DNA from: Gonocerus acuteangulatus
Taxonomy: Eukaryota; Arthropoda; Insecta; Hemiptera; Coreidae
DNA: 64,000 nt
Direction of reading: 5' to 3'
Assembly (NCBI GenBank): GCA_946811695.1
Contig: OX328124.1
Coordinates: 85,785,457 to 85,849,456, forward strand
A program made the translations under genes and the position numbers. Below are positions 32,893 to 44,544 of this stretch, one piece after another (position 1 is the stretch's first letter; every line of letters begins with the position of its first letter). Below the pieces are notes generated by a model. The model searched no databases, was not told the origin of the DNA, and saw nothing but the letters and a program-made list of their open reading frames with translations.

Positions 32893-34515
32893 CACGAATT
32901 TTTTTTTTATATATGTAAGCACCGCCAAAAAAAGAGGCTAAAGACTAAAGTATATTATGATAGTTCTTTATTTTATTATTTAGGTGTCATCCTAAACTTT
33001 CAATGTTATATTAGAAGAAAACATAATGGTCGGTCACTTCTTTTCGCCATTTCTTCTTTGGCATTCATTTGCAATATGTTTTGTTGATATGTTTATATTG
33101 AAGATTTATTCTGTGATTTTTAACCCTTTACGTTTCTGGGGAATAGCGTTAATTTCTGTGTACATTCGAGTTTAATTGATTTTTTCTTTGCGTAACCAGT
33201 AGAATAAGTATAGAATGATTTCGTGATTATAGTTTAAACGCAGAAAACCCAGTGTTCAAGATGCCTAAAAATCCCAGACTTCAAACTTATTTGCACATTT
33301 GCACATCCATCGAGTACACACTAGTTATACTGTTAATTGAAATTATGAGCGGACGCTCGATGTTTAATCAGTTCAGCAAACATTCAGCCCGATCTTGCGA
33401 ACAATGATCAGAGGCCAGCGGTTAACGGCCGACACAATGCGTCTCGACAGACTGTATTAATTAATAACACAATTACATTGTATGTATGTGGATTTGCTAC
33501 AAACTTCACAACCATCTGTTCATCGACACTCTCTTCATCCGTAGACGTATGAATATCAATAGAATATAGCAACGTATGACGTCATGATATATTGATTAAT
33601 TCTGTGAAGCCATCTATTTGAACAGTATCCCAAGATTGTTATGAATCTTCCATTTTATGGATTGTCAGCAACGAATGCAAAACTGAAGAGATTGTTCAGT
33701 AATTTAGTTTATTGATACACATCTATCAACATCCTTAGGGATATCCTTAACGTTATCACAGTAAAGGTTGATACATCCTTTATGGATTCTCAAAAGTGAG
33801 AATTTCAAAATAGCTATGATAATGGTTTCAGTATTGGTTATGACAAGTGACAGGTTTTTATTTATAAATGTATTTTTTATTGCAGAGTAAAGAATTAAAA
33901 TATTTTTTTTTTGTCTAGTATAAGGGTGCAAACTTCTTACTATGCATAAATATACTTGATTGGTTTAATTTAAATTAATTCTAAGAATTTATTTTGATGT
34001 TTTTGGAAGTAAATATTTTTTTGATTAATTCAAGAATAGGTTTGCGTTACTTCGAATTACCTAATTTGGTTTATTATCTCAGAATCCATTTTTTTTTCGT
34101 GGCCTTGTTTCAAAGATAATTTTGTTGGCTACAACTTGTATGTCGCAGAATCTTGCGATGTATTGTACCGTTTCCGAGTTGCATCCCTCAAAATGAAAGA
34201 GTGGATCATCTAAGTTGGCTACTACGGAAGGAGGAGCATTCTACAATTTACCACGTAATGACATTGTAGTGTCATCGGATCTCTAACTGGTAATATATAA
34301 GAAAAAACAGCAGAGCTGGTCCCTGCTCGGGTCTGGATAGACCATACAAGGTTGACAAGATTTTTTCATTAATTTTTTTTTTAATTGGTTGATGTAAATC
34401 CACAACAAAACTGACTCACTCACAAAATTGTTTACATATGCAAGCATTTAATTACATTTTTTACATATATAAATCAAAATATACAATTAGAATTATTCAA
34501 ATACATCAGTTATAC

Positions 34516-34517
<2 letters not shown>
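32893..34517. other. No gene recognised
   Basis: AT-rich. The minus frame 33704-33931 (75 codons) shows nothing recognisable. Confidence 0.45.

Positions 34518-34578
<61 letters not shown>
34518..34578. repeat. Poly(T) tract of 61 bases
   Basis: Uninterrupted T run. Either a very long retroelement tail in reverse or a homopolymer expansion. The length may also be affected by sequencing. Confidence 0.9.
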
Positions 34579-34582
<4 letters not shown>

Positions 34583-34924
34583 AAAATGGAATAAGTTAAC
34601 AGCTTTTAAATTTGAAAAATAATAAAAACTTTAGAATCATTACAATCCAATTTCCAATCTCGTCATGTGATGTGAGTGACTTACCTTCACAATTCTTAGG
34701 CTGCATAAAACCACTTCTATTAAACTCTTTTAATATTTGATTCAAAATCCTTCATCGAATGATTGATCTATTTCTCGAAGTTTTTATCCGTTGAAAAAAT
34801 AAATTAAAATAAAATAAATATAAATAAAAGAAAATCAGGGCTTAACCGAATTTCTTATTAAACTTTCGAATTCAAGTTTCAGGGTAATGACTTGGTTTCT
34901 AAGAGAGTAAATACAGAAAGGTAG

Positions 34925-35110
34925 GAAGGAATTCACCCCACCATTGTGGAATTGGAGAAAGTTCGCTACACCCTCCACGGGAAGAACTCCAATAACCTTC
35001 TCGAGGAAGATAAAAGGGCTGAACTTAAGGACAGAACTTACTGCCGGTTGCCCGTGTGTGGAAGGACTGATGAGAAAACCCTCTTCCCCTCCAGAACAAA
35101 ACTATGTTAG
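34925..35110 (+). CDS. Candidate exon fragment, unidentified
   Basis: A GC-richer island in AT-rich sequence with a 61-codon open frame ending TAG at 35108-35110. Its composition looks protein-like (ELEKVRYTLHGKNSNNLLEE, ELKDRTYCRLPVCGRTDEK). The frame is preceded directly by TAG, which could be a splice acceptor at 34922-34924. I cannot name a family. A second frame through the island is also open, so the case is weak. Confidence 0.25.
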   Translation, partial: EGIHPTIVELEKVRYTLHGKNSNNLLEEDKRAELKDRTYCRLPVCGRTDEKTLFPSRTKLC

Positions 35111-35260
35111 CGTTTAATTCAAATCAATTGATTGAAAGCATTCTTATTTGTAATCAACTATTTATAGGGAAACGAAGCAATATGTTTTTAGAATTTTGCT
35201 AATGCAAAACACACATTTTTAGGAGAATATGCTTCGGACTTGTTGCACTTTTTATATACC

Positions 35261-35266
<6 letters not shown>

Positions 35267-35294
<28 letters not shown>

Positions 35295-35330
35295 AATTTT
35301 TGTGTGTGTGTGTGTGTGTGTGTTTGTGTG
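35267..35330. repeat. (TA)n then (TG)n microsatellite
   Basis: TA tract at 35267-35292 followed by ACAAATTTT and a TG tract. Confidence 0.95.
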
Positions 35331-35740
35331 TGTGCGATCTGCATTATAAAAGGGATGATCAATACATCAACAGTTAAATGTGATCCTGAGTAATTAACAG
35401 TCACTTGAGGTCCCATTGAAGTTCAGTGATTATTCAATATTATTTTTGTGCCCCTTAAGAGGGTAATTTTTAAGCCTCCGAAACCAATTCTTTATTTAAT
35501 TATTATATTCCTTTTAATGATTATTATTTTGTGACCTCTGTATTACAGCATTTTCAAGTTTAGGGAGGATTTAAGTCTAGATTCCACTTTTTTCAGGGCA
35601 ATAGAGTATGTAGGAAAAATAAACAGACTGTAGTTTGTGACTATTGAATCGCTGTAATTTTTTTTTAATTCAAAGGGCATGTAGGAAATTGGTATACCAG
35701 TAGTCAAAATTTCATCCTGCGATTTATTCAGATAATGAAT

Positions 35741-35809
35741 TAGCCTAAAATAAGAAGATAGCAAATTAGCCGAAAATAAGAAGATAGCAACTTAGCCGAA
35801 AATAAGAAA
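35741..35809 (+). repeat. 26-bp tandem repeat, about 2.5 units
   Basis: AAAATAAGAAGATAGCAA recurs at a spacing of 26 bases (35751, 35777), separated by TTAGCCG. Confidence 0.85.
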
Positions 35810-37000
35810 TAAAACGGGTGGGAGAAAGATTGGACTAATTCTGAAAACAAATCACTCATTTTCACTTCACTACGAGGTCATTACTGACGAGCTGTGACTA
35901 AATCGGATCGGATCGGGTCGAGACAAATGTAGGCACTCACGTCGGCCGCTGTTGGCCGCTGTCGATCAAACGAAATCGGATCGGGCAAAATACGGGTCCA
36001 ATGTAGGTGCAGCCTTAGAGACTGCAGATTACGAACACATAGCAATTCCACATGACTTACTAGCCAAATAGCCGATATTCAACACATTTTATTAAAATTT
36101 TTATAAACGACTTGTAATTTAACTATATGATACCTTATTGTAATCGCCAAAAGTTTTGAAAATCTTAACAAGTAAATAAAAGGAAAAAAAAAATTAAATA
36201 AATACTAGCAGCAAATAAAATAAGTTTGTTTAAGACTGAGGTTTGTAAAAAGTGGAAAAGCAGTAAGGAGCAGGTGGTGCAACTATAAAATCGAGGAGTG
36301 ATAGCAAACCCTTTTGTACCCGTAAAATAGTAAAAGGATCCCTATAAACAGATAACCGTCTACAGCTCAGAGGATTCCTCTAAATCTTACTCAGTTTATC
36401 TTGTACTCTGAGAGTAAAAGACAAACTTTTACTCAGGAACAATTGTCCTCGAAAGAAAATAAATTTACATTTTGATGGGAACTCTAATAAAGTTATCTCA
36501 CTGGGTAATTTCTGTTTTAAGCTCTCAAAAAATATATCACTCTAAAAGATTTTATGAGGAAACACATTTACACTACTTGGTCAACAATTTTTGAGCAAAT
36601 TATATGTAAAATATATATATATAAAACATGTTCTAGTTGTAAACAATTATTGAGAATTTCGTGAAATTCGCTATTTTTGTTTTAGTTTATCCACACATTA
36701 AATCATTTCTCCACTGTTTTCATAAGGGCTGCAGACACCTGTTTGTGATGGTGTGCGGACCGCATGATAATTAAAAAAAGTCCGTCATGCAGAAGCTGCA
36801 TAACTAAGCACTTTCCTCAGAATTTGGGTAGTGTAGACTGGTTTCCAGAACAATTTGCTTAAAATATCCTACTTAAATAAAATAAAAATATGAATAGTTC
36901 TCTTTTAATTTTGTAATGAGTAACTTTTCAATTATGAATTTTGTAATTAATTTGCTTCCAGAGTTATGTATAAATACACAAAACTTCATATTTTCGTCTT
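35810..37000. other. No gene; short ATCGG-rich repeat
   Basis: AAATCGGATCGG and AATGTAGG each occur twice (35910-35940 and 35972-36005), around GTCGGCCGCTGTTGGCCGC. This suggests a small transposon end. The rest is AT-rich with nothing recognised. Confidence 0.4.
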
Positions 37001-37577
37001 TTGATCTGACGCAGGAACAGGATACAGTCCCTCTAGTGGTAGAAAGCGCTCCTTGCGACGGCCTTGCGAACCTACGTCTTTCAAGATAATTCTATTGAAA
37101 TATATTCCAAAGTAAACCTCCATTTCCGATTGACCGATTTAGCTCATTTTTACAACACTTCTTTCCCATGAGTTACCCACGACGTATACTGCGTTTCGTT
37201 TTTTACACATTTTTACCTGTAGATTACCACTACGAATACCGAGTTTCGTCGAAATATAACAAAAATCACGGCTGTTAGTGGCGAATTGGTATTGTGGGTC
37301 CGAAGTAACCCCCCCCCCCTTCTAATGAACCGATTTAGTTTATTTTTACATCTCACCTTTCTCTCTAGATTACCACTACGAATACCCAGTTTCGTTGAAA
37401 TATAACAAATATTACGGCTGGCATCGTCAAATTAGTGTTTCGGGTTCGGGGTAAACCCCCCCTTCCGTTGGACCGATTTTGGTGGTTAACGGACTCGTTC
37501 AATCGTTTGCTAATTGAATGCTATATACCAAGTTTCGTGACGAAAAAACAAAAACTCTGGCCACTATCGTGTTAACA

Positions 37578-37614
<37 letters not shown>

Positions 37615-37790
37615 TTTAACGGGGGTCTTTTTCGGTGTCTACTAGGTAGGATCGATAAAGATTTGAAGAAATTTTTCAAAAATTCCGCCATGAGTGCAAC
37701 CTCAATACCTACTTTCCTTCGGAGGAAAGTGCTAAAATGAGGTAACGAGTTCTTAGGACAGTGAAATATTGAAATTAACAACTGAACGGA
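37001..37790 (+). repeat. Family G repeat with internal decayed tandem units and TA tract
   Basis: GACCGATTTAG or a variant after a C-rich run recurs near 37130, 37325, 37470 and 37905. ATTACCACTACGAATACC with GTTTCGT.GAAATATAACAAA occurs at 37227 and 37371, a spacing of 144 bases. A TA tract (37580-37610) follows GTGTTAACAGACA, and GGGGGTC follows it. Other copies are at 59650-60010 and, reversed, at 25691-25960. Coding is not evident. Confidence 0.65.
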
Positions 37791-38031
37791 TTTACCACTG
37801 ATATTTTAAGATTTTCTTTGTCATTTCCAGTTCCAAAGAATGTCAATTGAATTTGGACACTAGATACATTAGCAATATGTGCGATAAGTAAATCCCCCCC
37901 CCCTTCAGATTGACCGATTTTTCTGGTTTATGATCTCGGCCAAAGTTAAGGCAATGCTTTATTCCAAGTTTCGTTCCGAAAAAGCAAAATTTGTGGCCCC
38001 ATTCATGTTAACATACGCAAGGACATACTGT

Positions 38032-38238
38032 ATATCTCGCCCTAGTATTTCTAAAGTGACACAACTCAAAAATCGGTGTATTACAGTTATGACTATGTAA
38101 TCAGCTTAAGTTCTTGTACAGCAGTGGGAACTTGTGTCACTCTTCCTACCTTAATCCTATGCTTCCTTCATAGGCAAGAATGACACATTTTCAGTTGAGT
38201 TTATTATTGAGTTGTGTCACTTTCGAAATATTAGTGCG

Positions 38239-38242
<4 letters not shown>
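38032..38242. mobile_element. 211-bp MITE
   Basis: The termini (ATATCTCGCCCTAGTATTTC and its partner ending AATATTAGTGCGATAT) form about 36-bp inverted repeats with AAGTGACACAACTCAA inside. It abuts a TA tract, so a TA target is likely. Confidence 0.75.

Positions 38243-38301
<59 letters not shown>
38243..38301. repeat. (TA)n then (GA)n microsatellite
   Basis: TA tract running directly into a GA tract. Confidence 0.95.
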
Positions 38302-39779
38302 TTAAACCTCTCTGCTTATCCATTGATTTGGTTTCGGGAGCTTTGGGTTTTTCTCCAGTAGTATTGCTCGCTGGTTACAAACACACCTCTGTTGAATATC
38401 TAACTGAAAATATGGAGGAGACAGAAAAAGCTCACAAGATGTATTACGCCTAAATAGCCACAATGTTGGAGAAAGAAGCCAAACCACTCCAACCAAAAAT
38501 ACATAACCAAAATATGTATATGGATATATTTATACATGTACGTTAGCGGTTATCATTTTCGATATCAATTAGGTAGGCTATTGTTTAGTAAAGTGCTAAT
38601 AAAGGGAAGAATTCAATCTAAAGATACGAAAAACAATATCATTATCTTTGAAATGCTGGAATTTGTTGAAGTTATGTGAATCGAATTTTCAGTAATATTG
38701 TGGAGAGAGAAAACTAATAACCTCTAGGAATTTCTTTGAGTGGAGAAGCACGTGGATGGAACCAGGAGGGGTTCTACTGTAGGTAGGGGAGACTTGTCAT
38801 CAGTCACCAGTCTCTTCGAGGTATTGTCACATAGGCTACTTCTAGACATCCATTCCAACAATGGATCTTTTCTTCTCAAATCAATGTGTCAACACCAATT
38901 AATGTTTTGGGGATTTCCTGCCAATAAATCCGTTGAAAAACGGAGGAAGTTCGATCCTCAATATTGCAGGAAAATGCTGAAAGATTCAGCAAAGAATATA
39001 ATGTTCCACAATTTCAGTTATTCTTGTGTATTTTTTAATTCTTTTTATTTTTTAAAATTAATTTCCGCTAGGTTTACAAAGTGTTGTCCAGGTATGTTAT
39101 CAAATGCGAAACACATAACGCCTACCCCGTCAGCCTGTAGTCTCGCAGGTACACGCTGCCTATAGCTTTTTAACGTCTGAAGACGATAAATTTTGTCTCT
39201 TAAGGTGTAATGAAGATTATGGAGGAGTAAAATTCTCATTGCCAACAACAGGAACAAGGGAGAGAAACAATAGATTAGTAGTATTGGTAGGACAAAATTC
39301 TTGCTTGTGAGCACATTGCAATTTAAATTGAGCTCTATGCATCGATGGAATTCGCTTGCTTGCGCGGACTATATTGACCTATCTTCTCATTTATGTTAAG
39401 AAAACAATGCCTGGTGCATGTTATTTCCGAGGATCATCTCCTACATTCATCGACATTTTTATCTCAAGCCTATTTCTCAAGTCTGTTTGTTTATCTGGAT
39501 GTTCCTTATAAATGACCGATTTTGACCTAACTTGGCACACAGGTAGAGTCTCGTAGGCTAGGTCGAATACGTCTACCAGCCGTCTGTCTGTATCTTTGTT
39601 CCTTATACACATCTCCACAGTTTGACAGATTTTGATCAAGTTTTGCACACAGATAGGCATTAATCCGGTAAGTGTCTTAGGCTTGGTCACAATAGTCTAG
39701 TTCAATACTCACAGGTCGTAGGTCACGCGTTCGAAACTGAGAACCTGAACAGATACAGATTGCGTCATTAGATTCTAAT
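38302..39779. other. No gene recognised; one 141-codon orphan frame
   Basis: The longest frame, 38740-39165 plus, begins with GTG, not ATG, and has no domain I recognise. It contains a hydrophobic FFNSFYFLKL stretch from AT-rich sequence. I treat it as chance unless expression data say otherwise. Confidence 0.35.
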
Positions 39780-39791
39780 ATTACTTATTTT
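39780..39791 (+). repeat. Target-site duplication, left copy
   Basis: ATTACTTATTTT at 39780-39791 equals 43665-43676. The pair brackets the Penelope-like element exactly. Confidence 0.85.
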
Positions 39792-39792
39792 T

Positions 39793-40054
39793 TCCACATA
39801 TACTTTATTTTTGATTTTCACCTCAGCCAAAATTTTTATTGATGAGCTAATTACAAGTCCTCATTTAAACGTTTCGGCCTAAGGACCATCCTCATTAAAC
39901 TAGAAGAAAAACAAATTACATGTATTGAATTACATTTAAAATTAAAAATTACCCCCTTTATCCATAAAAAATTTTGGCTGAGGTGAAGATCAAAAATAAA
40001 GTATATGTGGAAATATACTCAGAAAATCCTTGTGGATAATCCCTAACAAGTCAT
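39793..40054 (+). repeat. Left pseudo-LTR (inverted part then direct part)
   Basis: 39793-39966 is the reverse complement of 43444-43617. 39967-40054 repeats 43573-43664 directly (TTTTGGCTGAGGTGAAGATC, CTTGTGGATAATCCCTAAC), with a small deletion in the left copy after GGAAATA. Confidence 0.9.
39869..39895 (-). ncRNA. Hammerhead-like relic in left pseudo-LTR
   Basis: On the minus strand ATGAGGA, spacer T, GGTCC...GGCC, GAAACGTTT. The first core base C is changed to A, and helix II has a mismatch. Likely inactive. Confidence 0.4.
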
Positions 40055-40235
40055 TGAATATGGAAGTGGGTCGAAAAGAAGCTTCGTTGGATAGGTTTTT
40101 AAGAAGAAAAATGAAGGACAGTATATAATTTTTTCAGGATAATATAAATTTAGAATTTGTAAATGAAATCTTTGTAATTTTAAAAAAGCACATAAATGCA
40201 CTTGGTAAAATTTCCCCCTTATTCGGATTGAGAAT

Positions 40236-40795
40236 TGTTTTAACCCTAATTTTATAACAAGAGTAAAAAAGACTGATATTTTTAATAAATATGCTAAAGA
40301 GCTGATAGGTTTAGATATCAAACAGGGACACTGGCTAATTGGAAGCACTAAGAGAGAATTAGATTCTATAATTAAGAAACTAACTGTGGATGGGAAGGTA
40401 AAATGTGATAATAGTTTTAAGGCCTTTATTGAATGTGTTATAAAAGAGGGTAATAAATTAAATTTAGGAAAAATCATAAATTAAAAATAAATAAACCTTA
40501 CTGTGATAGTAAATATAGGAATAACAAAGAAAAAACATTCATAGATAGTAGGAATATAAATGAAAACCTTTTATATAGAAAAAATGTTGCAGATAGTGAG
40601 GTAATAAAAAGATATAATGAATTATATAAGAAGGACCTTGTAGGGAATTTAACTGATGAGGTAGTTCCGAAAGAGGTAATTAACTTTTTGAGTTTAGGCG
40701 ATAATGTAAATATGTTTCCCATGAACATCCAGAGGGATATAAGTAATGTAATAGCGGATGTGGAATGTATGTTAGAATCATTGGATACATGTTAA
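40236..40795 (+). pseudogene. Penelope-like N-terminal region, frameshifted
   Basis: One frame gives FITRVKKTDIFNKYAKELIG up to a TAA near 40484. The next frame continues with KPYCDSKYRNNKEK and ends at 40795 after VINFLSLGDNVNMFP. FLSLG followed a few residues later by P is typical of the region before the reverse transcriptase core of Penelope-like proteins. The two pieces are therefore parts of one disrupted protein whose third piece is the frame that includes 40860-42251. Confidence 0.7.
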
Positions 40796-40859
40796 CAGCC
40801 TTAGAAACAATATAAGTATAAAAATTGGAAATTTTGTAGATAGGAATAAAAAATGTTTT

Positions 40860-42251
40860 ATGTTGGGTAGATTAAATAAAATTTGGGAAAGGGATTTCAA
40901 AATAACTGTAAGGTTTAAAACAGAAAATCCAAAGATTGTGATTGTTAAATCTGATAAGACAAAGAAGGTGGCAATTATGTACAGGGAACAATATATTAAT
41001 AAAATTAATGCATTACTAAGTGAGGATAACACATATAGAAAATACAGAAAAGATCCCTTAAATGAGATAAGCAAGAAAATAATGACTTACATGAATAAGT
41101 TAAAGAAATATAAATTTATAAATGATGTTAAATATAAGAAACTGACGGATAAACATTGTAAAAATCCTAGACTATTTGGGCTAATAAAAATACACAAAAA
41201 AGAAATGCCAATGAGGCCTATAGTAAATGGAATTAAAGGACCAGTATATAAACTTTCTAAGTATTTTAAACCAACTTTGGATGCCATTAATAAAGATAAC
41301 CCATATGATGTAAAAAATTCCATTGAAGCTAAAGAGATACTAAAGAATATAAAAATAGAGGATGATGATATAATGGTAAGTTATGACGTTGAATCTCTCT
41401 TTACTAATGTCCCATACAGGGAAATATATAAGATAATTGATGATGAATGGGAAAAGATAAGAGAAAACACTAATGTAAAAAATAAGTATCTGTACTTGGA
41501 AGGAATAAAAAATTGTATAGAGAATGGGTTTTTTACCTTTAGTAATGAATACTATAAACAATGTATGGGATTACCAATTGGAGGGGTATTGAGTATTAAC
41601 TTATCAGGTTTGGTGTTAAATAAATTACTAAATACAACTGTCAATAATACCAAAATTAAACCGAAGGTCCTTTTGAAATATGTAGATGACCTGTTCCGTG
41701 TAATTAAAAAGAAAGATGAAGGGGAATTTTTTCAAGCTTTAAATGGTTTCCATAATAAATTCAAATTTACTAGGGAAGTGGAATCTAACAGTAAAATAAA
41801 GTTTTTAGACATGAATATAATCAGAAAGGATGGAAATTTAGAAACAGAGTGGACACAAAGGGAAAATGCTAGTAGTAATGCCTTAAATTATTTTTCTAGC
41901 CACCCTGAACATATGAAAAAGAACATATTGGGTAATTTTATACAAAAGGCCATGAAAATAACAACACCAAATAGATTAAACAAAATAAAAACTGAAATTT
42001 ATCAAAAGTTTCTGGACAGTTTTTACCCTATACAATTAATAAAGAAAGTATGGGCATGTAATGAGAGTAAATTATGTGATAAAAATAATAAGGAATCGGA
42101 AACAATAGTTAATAATAATAAAGTAAACAAATATATTAAATGCACTTATGTAAAAGGGCTGAGTGAGCATATTGGAAGGGCGTTAAGGGAGTTCGATGTG
42201 GATGAATTCAGAATTGCTCATAAACCAGTAAACAAAATAAAAAAGGTATAA
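40860..42251 (+). CDS. Penelope-like reverse transcriptase (longest intact frame)
   Basis: 463 codons from the ATG at 40860, but the open frame extends back to about 40782, so this ATG is probably not the native start. Motifs: RLFGLIKIHK and MRPIVNGIKGPVYKLSKY (near residues 105-135), SYDVESLFTNVP (motif A, about 174), MGLPIGGVLS (motif B, about 236), KYVDDLF (catalytic YVDD, about 274), KIKFLDMNI, and SSHPEHMKKNI in the thumb. It copies the element's RNA, probably primed at a nicked chromosome. A one-base-type frameshift near 42245 separates it from the nuclease domain. Confidence 0.9.
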   Translation: MLGRLNKIWERDFKITVRFKTENPKIVIVKSDKTKKVAIMYREQYINKINALLSEDNTYRKYRKDPLNEISKKIMTYMNKLKKYKFINDVKYKKLTDKHCKNPRLFGLIKIHKKEMPMRPIVNGIKGPVYKLSKYFKPTLDAINKDNPYDVKNSIEAKEILKNIKIEDDDIMVSYDVESLFTNVPYREIYKIIDDEWEKIRENTNVKNKYLYLEGIKNCIENGFFTFSNEYYKQCMGLPIGGVLSINLSGLVLNKLLNTTVNNTKIKPKVLLKYVDDLFRVIKKKDEGEFFQALNGFHNKFKFTREVESNSKIKFLDMNIIRKDGNLETEWTQRENASSNALNYFSSHPEHMKKNILGNFIQKAMKITTPNRLNKIKTEIYQKFLDSFYPIQLIKKVWACNESKLCDKNNKESETIVNNNKVNKYIKCTYVKGLSEHIGRALREFDVDEFRIAHKPVNKIKKV

Positions 42252-42589
42252 AAGGAAAGAAAGCAGATTTAGTGTACCAATTAGATTGCCTAAATTGCCC
42301 AGCGGTATACATAGGGGAGACGGGGCAGTACATAGGGGAAAGAATAAAACAACATCAGTATGATGTAAAAAATAAGGTTAAATATCCTAATAAAACTGCC
42401 TTAGTTGAACATGTAATGGCAGCAAAGCATAAATTTGATTTGGAGGCACCTAGGATTCTGCACAGGGAAGGGAATAAGAGAAGGAGAAGGATCCTGGAAT
42501 CCTCGTACATTACAAGTGAAGGGTGTGCAATCAATTTCAAAACAGAGACTCAAAACATAAATAAACATTATGCGGAGATATTAAACTAA
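42248..42589 (+). pseudogene. GIY-YIG endonuclease domain of the Penelope-like element
   Basis: The reading frame resumes with VYQLDCLNCPAVYIGETGQ, the start of the GIY-YIG fold with a CX2C before it, then RIKQHQ (catalytic arginine region), ALVEHVMAAKH, RILES (metal-binding glutamate) and INKHYAEILN at the end, with a stop at 42587-42589. Signature residues look intact. The domain nicks target DNA to prime insertion. Relative to the reverse transcriptase it is in another frame, so the fused protein is not made as the sequence stands. Confidence 0.88.
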
Positions 42590-42719
42590 ATTAAAAAATA
42601 AAAAATAAATTTCTGTAACAACCTGTAATATGCAATAGGGAAATGTTTTTATACTGTGTTGTTAAAGTATATATAAATTTTGTGTATTTTACTTAAATAA
42701 TTATTTTATTAACATATGA

Positions 42720-42933
42720 TAAAGAGTGGGATGGGACATGTATTATATAATGGGGAAGTTTGTAAGTATGAATTTGTGTGGAGGAGGTGTGTGTTTATAC
42801 GGATGTATGCGTGTATGTCTGTGGTTATATATGGGTTTGTATGTAAGTGTATATATGGGTGTAAATATATATATGTGTGTGTGTGTAAGTGTGTATGTAT
42901 GTGTGTGTGTGTGTTTGTGTATATATGTATGTG

Positions 42934-42978
<45 letters not shown>

Positions 42979-43140
42979 ATATGTATGTATATGTATATGT
43001 ATATATATGTATATAAATGAGTATGAAGGTGTATGTATATATGTGTGTTGAATGTGTTTATATATGTATGTCTGAAAGTATATATGTGGGTATATGTATG
43101 TAGATAGGTAGATAATATGGGTATATAATAATGTAAATTA
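42720..43140. repeat. TG/TA/TATG-rich simple repeats
   Basis: Imperfect TGTG, TATG and TATA repeats with a pure TA tract at 42934-42973. Open frames here (plus 42716-43051, minus 42825-43259) are artefacts of the repeats. Confidence 0.9.
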
Positions 43141-43443
43141 TATAGAGTATATGTATAATAAGATATGTAGAATGGACATGAACAATTTTTAATATATGGG
43201 ATTAGAGATGGAATGTTGTGATAGTGTAAATAGAAAATGGTGGAAAGTTGTGGCCACATGGTCTGGGGTAATTCAAATGTTTAAAAATGTAAATAAGTTT
43301 CAGTGATAGAAGATGGACAAGCCTATAGATTTAAAGTTATAGATTGAAAGTGATGACAAGTCCTTGTGGAAATAGGGTGAATATATGTGGATTGATGAAA
43401 TAAGGTAATATAAGTTAAGGAGATGTTTAAGAATTTTTACATT

Positions 43444-43664
43444 GTATGGATAAAGGGGGTAATTTTTAATTTTTAATGTAATTCAATACATTGAATTTGT
43501 TTTTCTTCTAGTTTAATGAGGATGGCCTGAGGCCGAAACGTTTAAATGAGGACTTGTAATTAGCTCATTAATAAAAATTTTGGCTGAGGTGAAGATCAAA
43601 AATAAAGTATATGTGGAAATAATTTATACCTCAGAAAATCCTTGTGGATAATCCCTAACAAGTC
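43444..43664 (+). repeat. Right pseudo-LTR of the Penelope-like element
   Basis: Carries the hammerhead-like motif and CTTGTGGATAATCCCTAAC at its end, directly before the right target-site copy at 43665-43676. Confidence 0.9.
43516..43542 (+). ncRNA. Hammerhead-like motif in right pseudo-LTR
   Basis: ATGAGGA, spacer T, GGCC-TGA-GGCC helix, GAAACGTTT. Helix I can form between TTTA (43512-43515) and TAAA (43542-43545). The essential first C of the core is A, so it is probably inactive, but the architecture is clear. Confidence 0.5.
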
Positions 43665-43679
43665 ATTACTTATTTTGTT

Positions 43680-44540
43680 TCTAATTTATTTTTGCTTTTT
43701 TTGATGCAGAATCTAGGTGTAGTAAGGCCGGGCAACGGCTATCAACAATAAAAATTTAAATTCTAAACTGAAATCTCAAATAAGCACTGTTCAATACTAT
43801 TAACACAGTAACGTTATAATTTGTTATTTCCAAACCTTAGTTTATATTATTACAGTCCACTAACTTAGCACGTACACTAGTGATCCGATCCGTTCAATTT
43901 ATCTTCAGATGCCAAGACATTGAAAAATTGCCTAACAAAGAAAAATGAAGCCTCGTAACCAATAAATAAAGACAGCGAACATACTTCCAGGGCAGAAATG
44001 CTCCGGATAACTTCAACGTAAAGAGGAAAATATTTAATAAACACAACTAGAACTAAATTTAAGTGCTCAAGGATATTCTTGAATTTAATACACTAATGTT
44101 TCAAAAAGAATTATAATTAGGAGTTTTATCATAATAACTAGATCAAATTATAACACATCCGGTCACGATTCATGCAATAAAAATGGCTATTAGGAGAAGT
44201 GTCAACACATGCCTAGAGATGAATGAGAACGAGAGATAAATGTACTTTTCTCCCGTGCACCATTAGTCGTGACGTATCTCCTTCACAGGAAAATTGTATT
44301 TCTACCCCTCCACCTCCCAAAGCACACTTACTGAGCATCGGATAGAAAGGTGTCTCCGATTATCTCGAATGAATGCATCTTTTCAGGTTCCACATGAAAT
44401 AAGTTTTTGGAAACGAACTAGAGTACTTCCCTGCTCAATTATGTTCCATATCCTAAAACATCCCGTTGACAAATTCAAATTCTCTGTCTTTCAAATTCCC
44501 CCCTACACCTAACAACCAGAACCCTAGGACCCTATTAAAT
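43680..44540. other. No gene recognised
   Basis: AT-rich right flank of the Penelope-like element. The plus frame 44294-44512 (72 codons) is not recognisable. Confidence 0.45.
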
Positions 44541-44544
44541 CTAA

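Larger units (their letters stand above)
39792..43664 (+). mobile_element. Penelope-like retroelement, full length with pseudo-LTRs
   Basis: A 3,873-bp element flanked by a 12-bp direct duplication. The left side has an inverted copy (39793-39966) of the right terminus, followed by a direct copy (39967-40054) of the same terminus. The right terminus is 43444-43664. This inverted-plus-direct terminal layout and a reverse transcriptase joined to a GIY-YIG nuclease define the Penelope-like class. The coding region has several frameshifts or stops, so it is probably inactive. TG/TA-rich sequence (42720-43140) fills the 3' untranslated part. Confidence 0.93.

Noticed and set aside
38740..39165. 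141-codon open frame as a gene
   Set aside because: Starts with GTG, no recognisable domain, AT-driven composition in its second half. Kept only as an orphan frame.
42716..43259. Tyrosine/valine/cysteine-rich open frames
   Set aside because: Translations of TG/TA simple repeats in the 3' part of the Penelope-like element.
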